Positions 15,401 to 17,482 of a stretch of 17,482 bases of DNA are shown here, piece by piece. The number at the start of each line of letters is the position of its first letter. The first letter of the stretch is position 1. The position numbers were made by a program, and so were the translations under genes. Source of the DNA: Christensenella sp. UBA1214 (GTDB lineage Bacteria; Bacillota; Clostridia; Christensenellales; CAG-138); assembly GCA_002309375.1 (NCBI GenBank), contig DBXK01000051.1, positions 1 through 17,482 of the forward strand, read 5' to 3'. A model generated the notes under the pieces. That model saw nothing but the letters and a program-made list of their open reading frames with translations. It did no database searches and was not told the DNA's origin.

Positions 15401-16144
15401 AAGGCCGTCGTCACCGGCGTCAACGAGGGCACCACCACCGTCACCGCCGTTGCTACCGATAAGGATACCGGCGCGAGCTTCACCGCGACCGCGACGATCA
15501 CCGTCAACGATTATCCGACGCTGAACGAGGCGCTGAATAAGGAGGGCGGCAGCATCAACTTCACAACGAACGGCGCTTATCCCTGGGAGGTCGTGTTCCT
15601 GAACGACCGCGTTGCGGCGAAGAGCACCAACGAAGGCGCAGCGTCGAGCACTTCGACCGTCCAGACGGATCAGATGGCGCTCGAAGCCGGCGACAAGCTC
15701 GTCTTCTACTGGAACGTCAGCAGCGAAAGCAACTACGATAAGCTGAAGTTCTACGTCAACAATTCCGAGATCACGAATATCAGCGGCACGACGGGCAACT
15801 GGACGAGGTATGAATACACCGTCACCTCGAACGGCAATTACACTTTCAAGTGGGTCTATGAGAAGGACTATTCCGTCAACAGCGGCGATGATACCGGCTG
15901 GCTGGACGATGTTGAAGTCGTTTACGTCAATCCGCCCGAGCCGCCGTACATGCTCGGCGATATCGACCAAAACGGCCAGGTTCAGGTCACGGACGCCGTG
16001 CTCGCGCTGCGCTGGGCGATGGGCCTCATCACTCTCGAAGACGTGCAGCTCCTTGCGGGCGACGTCGACCTGAACGGCGAAGTCAACATCACCGACGCGC
16101 TTATGATCATGCGCTACGCAATGGGCGTGATCAACGAATTCTGA
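12497..16144 (+). CDS. Secreted multidomain subtilisin-like serine protease with C-terminal dockerin
   Basis: A 1215-residue exported S8-family endopeptidase. Residues 1-~26 are a signal peptide. Residues ~50-150 look like an I9-type propeptide (IVKIIVKLEDAPV; YHYTLLFNGFAF). Residues ~175-510 are the S8 catalytic domain with Asp187 (AVIDTGI), His263 (DHGTHVSSI), oxyanion Asn355 (ASGNSG) and Ser442 (SGTSMATPHIAGG). Residues ~540-660 form an Fn3-like beta domain as in C5a-peptidase/lactocepin proteases, and ISPNGDGRMDA (706-716) is a calcium-type motif also seen there. Residues ~918-1003 are a BIG2 immunoglobulin-like domain. Residues ~1015-1145 are a jelly-roll-like module similar to MAM or choice-of-anchor domains. 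Residues 1154-1213 are a type I dockerin. There is no LPXTG or S-layer anchor, so the dockerin is the likely attachment device. The start is fixed by a GGAGG SD 7 nt upstream. The gene has its own promoter and is followed by two stem-loops. The substrate is unknown. Confidence 0.95.
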   Translation: MKKTAKRLLALFLMAALVFSAFGFTARLNPKEKTGNAPAIAEERPADRDPHEIVKIIVKLEDAPVLARTSLEDVRSAEMTRSLKEKQNKIIDLISEKLLGKAPLKADYHYTLLFNGFAFSGEYRLIDEIKKLPGVANCYESWSYELPEDVKADEEASRLATSVGWINADDMWALGYTGQGQTIAVIDTGITVGHQNFSASPVDPHFNAAALQTILDNNDLCAEERWSGSGSLTGTTLYNSAKIPYTFNYVTGTTNVAHTSSDHGTHVSSICAGNDNTARGVAYNAQILTMQVFQSSGGAAWEDILAALEDCAYLRVDVLNMSLGADCGFTHDEDISPVFDLLTANGVNCSVASGNSGYAGSGNNYSSSTPTFNIDDGVTSTPASIPASLCVAASLDSAAATPTSYSSWGSTSDLRIKPEIMAPGDNIYAATGSGYGNKSGTSMATPHIAGGMALVNQYVNATFPNLSEQEKMQMVNTLLMCTAVPSKSGTVPYSVRWQGAGQADLTAAIGTPCYVEVPGCVRPKLELGDDDNKTGVFTMTFDVVNFTNAAVTYTVNPTILLDNATSRTIGGRQAYVLSHTMQNITNQVTITKPNTVTVPANGRTTVTVTVDVNPIASTLDQKFPLGAYIEGYIGLTGGVNLSVPFLGFYGDWEGFAVFDREYYYDTYLNTNEWPCAWGVNTAKANGTLLGVNPFGTTSDFYFDRASISPNGDGRMDAIDDVRTYLLRNVEIFRYEVLDAESGEQYYVKDVGFMPKCVASDWFTDVEPVGADEYSMMDPWSGSDLPDGTTVILRMTGIMQSFDEFDPAANENAVWEVPVTIDREDPQVVYWNMQNGSLDIYVSDNHYTAFVGVYSNAACTQLIASEVVEEHQRGAMTLHSFNVGNRQTVYVKVGDYAYNYSITTVTEGEGGSLEPVELEGISFETNNLTIYEGYSGELRLIREPANANNYEVTWTSANTNIATVQGGMLKAVVTGVNEGTTTVTAVATDKDTGASFTATATITVNDYPTLNEALNKEGGSINFTTNGAYPWEVVFLNDRVAAKSTNEGAASSTSTVQTDQMALEAGDKLVFYWNVSSESNYDKLKFYVNNSEITNISGTTGNWTRYEYTVTSNGNYTFKWVYEKDYSVNSGDDTGWLDDVEVVYVNPPEPPYMLGDIDQNGQVQVTDAVLALRWAMGLITLEDVQLLAGDVDLNGEVNITDALMIMRYAMGVINEF
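15956..16141 (+). other. Type I dockerin domain of the subtilase
   Basis: The calcium loops DIDQNGQVQVTD and DVDLNGEVNITD are each followed by a helix ending in an AMG motif (RWAMGL, RYAMGV). Positions 10-11 are Val-Thr and Ile-Thr, close to the first loop of the LRR-protein dockerin, so both proteins could share a partner. Confidence 0.9.
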
Positions 16145-16157
16145 TTGAATTCTAATG

Positions 16158-16186
16158 AAAAGGAGCCTCCATTCGGGGGCTCCTTT
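16158..16186 (+). terminator. Stem-loop after the subtilase gene (first of two)
   Basis: A long stem AAAGGAGCCTCC/GGGGGCTCCTTT (16159-16170 with 16175-16186, one T-G wobble, 4-nt loop ATTC) starts 15 bp past the stop. Only TTT follows, and those bases are within the stem, so termination may be incomplete. Confidence 0.65.
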
Positions 16187-16194
16187 GAACCTTC

Positions 16195-16233
16195 GGACAA
16201 TGCCGGCAGATAAAGCCGGCTGTCCCGATTTTT
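16195..16233 (+). terminator. Second stem-loop with T-run before the cysteine hydrolase gene
   Basis: GGACA and GCCGGC (16195-16199 and 16202-16207, with a 2-nt AT bulge between them) pair with GCCGGC and TGTCC (16215-16220 and 16221-16225) across a 7-nt loop. CGATTTTT (16226-16233) follows. It is probably the main terminator of the subtilase unit. A weak TTGAAC...GATAAA pair between the two hairpins could instead place it in the leader of the next gene. Confidence 0.65.
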
Positions 16234-16251
16234 GAATGCGAGGTGCTTCAA

Positions 16252-16779
16252 ATGAAAAAGATCCTTGTTGTTGTGGATATGCAGAAGGATTTCGTCGACG
16301 GCGCGCTCGGAACGCCGGAGGCCGTCCGCATCGTTCCCGCCGTGTGCGAAAAGATCGCCGCGTTCGAAGGGAAGATCTTCGTGACCTACGATACCCATTT
16401 CGAAAACTATATGGACACCCGCGAGGGGAAGAACCTGCCCGTGCCGCACTGCATCAAGGGCACGGAGGGATGGATGCTCGACAAGGCCGTTGAAAAGGCG
16501 CTCGAGGGGAAGGACTTCACGCCCGTCGAAAAGCTGACCTTCGGCTCGACCGCCCTTCCGGAGCTCGTGCGCACCGCCGCGGCGGGGGAGGAGTTCTCCG
16601 TTGAACTCATCGGCCTCTGCACCGATATCTGCGTCGTCAGCAACGCGCTGCTTTTGAAGGCCAATTTCCCGGAGGCGGAGATCACGGTCGATCCCGCCTG
16701 CTGCGCCGGCGTCACCCCCGCTTCGCATGAGGCGGCGCTCACGACGATGGCGTTCTGCCAGATCGGGATCGAAAAATAA
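16252..16779 (+). CDS. Cysteine hydrolase of the nicotinamidase/isochorismatase family
   Basis: A 175-residue cytoplasmic enzyme with the Asp-Lys-Cys triad of the family: Asp9 (VVVDMQKDF), Lys94 (PVEKLTFGS) and Cys127 (GLCTDICVVSNAL). The region DTHFENYMDTREGKNLPVPHCIKG replaces the DWHPxxHxSF metal motif of classic PncA but keeps Asp and His ligand candidates. The most likely reaction is nicotinamide to nicotinate in NAD salvage; other amide substrates are possible. I chose ATG 16252 because a GAGGT SD lies 7 nt upstream and the protein then begins MKKILVVVDMQ as in relatives; the in-frame GTG at 16243 overlaps that SD. The stop is 7 bp before tadA, so they form an operon. The functional link to tadA is not obvious. 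Confidence 0.9.
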   Translation: MKKILVVVDMQKDFVDGALGTPEAVRIVPAVCEKIAAFEGKIFVTYDTHFENYMDTREGKNLPVPHCIKGTEGWMLDKAVEKALEGKDFTPVEKLTFGSTALPELVRTAAAGEEFSVELIGLCTDICVVSNALLLKANFPEAEITVDPACCAGVTPASHEAALTTMAFCQIGIEK

Positions 16780-16786
16780 AGCAAAG

Positions 16787-17287
16787 ATGAAGGAAAAGAT
16801 CATCATCGAATCGAAATTCATGCGCGAAGCTCTCGCCGAAGCGGAAAAGGCATTTGCCGAGGGCGAAGTCCCGGTCGGCGCCGTGATCGAGCGGGGCGGG
16901 GAAATCATCGCTTCGGCGCACAACCTCGTCGAAGCGGAGAAGGATCCTTCCTGCCATGCGGAGCTGCTCGCGCTGAAGAGAGCGGCGGAAAAGCTCGGAA
17001 AAAAGTTCCTTTCCGACTGCCGACTCTATGTGACGCTCGAGCCCTGCGCGATGTGCATGGGCGCGATCCTCAATTTCCGCGTCGGCGCGATCTGCTTCGG
17101 CGCCTTCGATAAGGAGGCCGGCGCCTGCATCTCCCGCTGCGAGCTCGCTTCCGGAGCGCTGAATCAGAGCGTTCCGTATGTCGGCGGCGTGCTCGAAGAG
17201 GAGTGCGCGGCGCTGCTTTCCCGCTTCTTTTCGCAAAAGCGTGAAAAGAGTGCGGAACAGCCCTGCGGGACTTCAAAAACCGTTTGA
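16787..17287 (+). CDS. tadA: tRNA-specific adenosine deaminase
   Basis: A 166-residue zinc deaminase that converts adenosine 34 to inosine in the anticodon of tRNA-Arg(ACG). The zinc and catalytic residues are intact: His57 and Glu59 (CHAELLALKRA), Cys87 and Cys90 (TLEPCAMCMGAI). VPVGAVI and the GAFDKEAGA segment are also typical. The start at 16787 gives MKEKIIIESKFMREAL, which matches the family N-terminus. The SD is weak and translation is probably coupled to the preceding hydrolase (7-nt gap). The last ~20 residues (KREKSAEQPCGTSKTV) are a charged tail beyond the conserved fold. The stop codon overlaps the -35 box of the tyrS promoter. Confidence 0.95.
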   Translation: MKEKIIIESKFMREALAEAEKAFAEGEVPVGAVIERGGEIIASAHNLVEAEKDPSCHAELLALKRAAEKLGKKFLSDCRLYVTLEPCAMCMGAILNFRVGAICFGAFDKEAGACISRCELASGALNQSVPYVGGVLEEECAALLSRFFSQKREKSAEQPCGTSKTV

Positions 17288-17312
17288 CAAACGGCAAAAG
17301 CTGTGCTATTAT
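17284..17312 (+). promoter_or_regulatory. Promoter of tyrS, overlapping the tadA stop codon
   Basis: A perfect TTGACA (17284-17289), a 17-bp spacer and TATTAT (17307-17312), with TG at 17304-17305 giving an extended -10. Eleven of twelve consensus bases match. The -35 shares TGA with the tadA stop (17285-17287). The predicted start is near 17319. Confidence 0.9.
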
Positions 17313-17333
17313 CTCGGCATTGACGGACATTCG

Positions 17334-17363
17334 GCGGCCGGATAAACTCTTTTATCGGGCCGC
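17334..17363 (+). promoter_or_regulatory. Stem-loop in the tyrS leader
   Basis: Arms 17334-17346 and 17351-17363 form 12 pairs with a single G-G mismatch and a 4-nt loop (CTCT). It ends 10 nt before the AGGAGG SD (17374-17379). There is no T-run of terminator type after it, and no T-box sequence or room for stem I in the ~65-nt leader. Confidence 0.7.
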
Positions 17364-17384
17364 GTTTCATAACAGGAGGTTACT

Positions 17385-17482
17385 ATGGGAATCTATGAAG
17401 AACTCCAGGCGAGGGGACTTATCGCCCAGGTCACGGATGAAGAACAGGTGCGCGAGCTGATCAACAACGGCGGCGCAAAGTT
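17385..17482 (+). CDS. tyrS: Tyrosyl-tRNA synthetase, N-terminal fragment (3' truncated)
   Basis: The first 32 codons of a class I synthetase that charges tRNA-Tyr. The sequence MGIYEELQARGLIAQVTDEE followed by VRELINNGGAK matches the N-terminus of bacterial TyrRS, where the next segment carries the tyrosine-binding FYIGFDPTA motif, just beyond the window. AGGAGG at 17374-17379 with a 5-nt spacer fixes the start. It is transcribed from its own promoter at 17284-17312. The identification rests on a short but distinctive stretch. Confidence 0.88.
   Translation, partial: MGIYEELQARGLIAQVTDEEQVRELINNGGAK

Noticed and set aside
12980..15970. 996-codon minus-strand open frame opposite the subtilase
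   Set aside because: It is low-complexity Val/Asp/Arg/Ala antisense translation of a convincing protease with a full catalytic triad; no SD or domain supports it.
17288..17384. T-box riboswitch before tyrS
   Set aside because: The leader is too short, and no T-box sequence, specifier stem or terminator/antiterminator pair is visible.

Overview
The window is 17.5 kb of GC-rich chromosome (roughly 60 % by eye) that reads as a Firmicutes (class Clostridia) genome, probably an uncultured gut or anaerobic-digester lineage. The signs are strong AGGAGG-type Shine-Dalgarno (SD) sites, sigma-A-like promoters, a SpoVB/YtgP-type flippase, a VanW-family protein, a type II dehydroquinase, and two secreted proteins ending in type I dockerin domains. 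Genus-level placement cannot be made from this. Genes are closely packed. The longest gene-free gaps are about 235 bp (9319-9552) and 212 bp (6276-6487), so no stretch over 300 bp lacks a gene. I see no rRNA, tRNA, CRISPR array, insertion sequence or prophage.

Layout. (1) 1-850 is the 3' end of leuS with a terminator. (2) 1028-1552 is an XRE-type regulator with its own promoter and a shared bidirectional terminator. (3) 6422 back to 1619, minus strand, is a run of a SpoVB/YtgP-like flippase, a dGTPase-like HD hydrolase, aroQ, and an ORF joining aroE to a carbon-nitrogen hydrolase. The last three genes are coupled by 1-nt gaps or 4-nt overlaps. A hairpin with a T-run lies between the flippase and the dGTPase. 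(4) 9395 back to 6488, minus strand, is a two-gene operon of a YgiQ-family radical SAM protein and an AAA/ABC-like ATPase. (5) 9466-10857 is a secreted leucine-rich-repeat dockerin protein. (6) 12336-10924, minus strand, is a VanW-family cell-envelope protein. (7) 12375-16144 is a 1215-residue secreted subtilase that also ends in a dockerin. (8) 16252-17287 is a cysteine hydrolase (nicotinamidase/isochorismatase fold) followed by tadA. (9) 17284 to the end is the promoter, a structured leader and the first 32 codons of tyrS.

Most genes are housekeeping: translation (leuS, tyrS, tadA), aromatic amino-acid synthesis (aroQ, aroE), nucleotide pools and envelope lipid-linked transport. The accessory part is 9.4-16.1 kb, where two dockerin-bearing exported proteins flank an envelope-anchored VanW protein. 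They could belong to a cell-surface or cellulosome-like display system, but no cohesin or scaffoldin is in the window. The points most worth a second look are the aroE-nitrilase joined ORF with a strong internal ribosome site, a hairpin that appears to bridge a distant SD to the flippase start codon, the unusual recognition residues of both dockerins, and a short structured tyrS leader without a T-box. I did not find convincing evidence of a wholly new multi-gene system.
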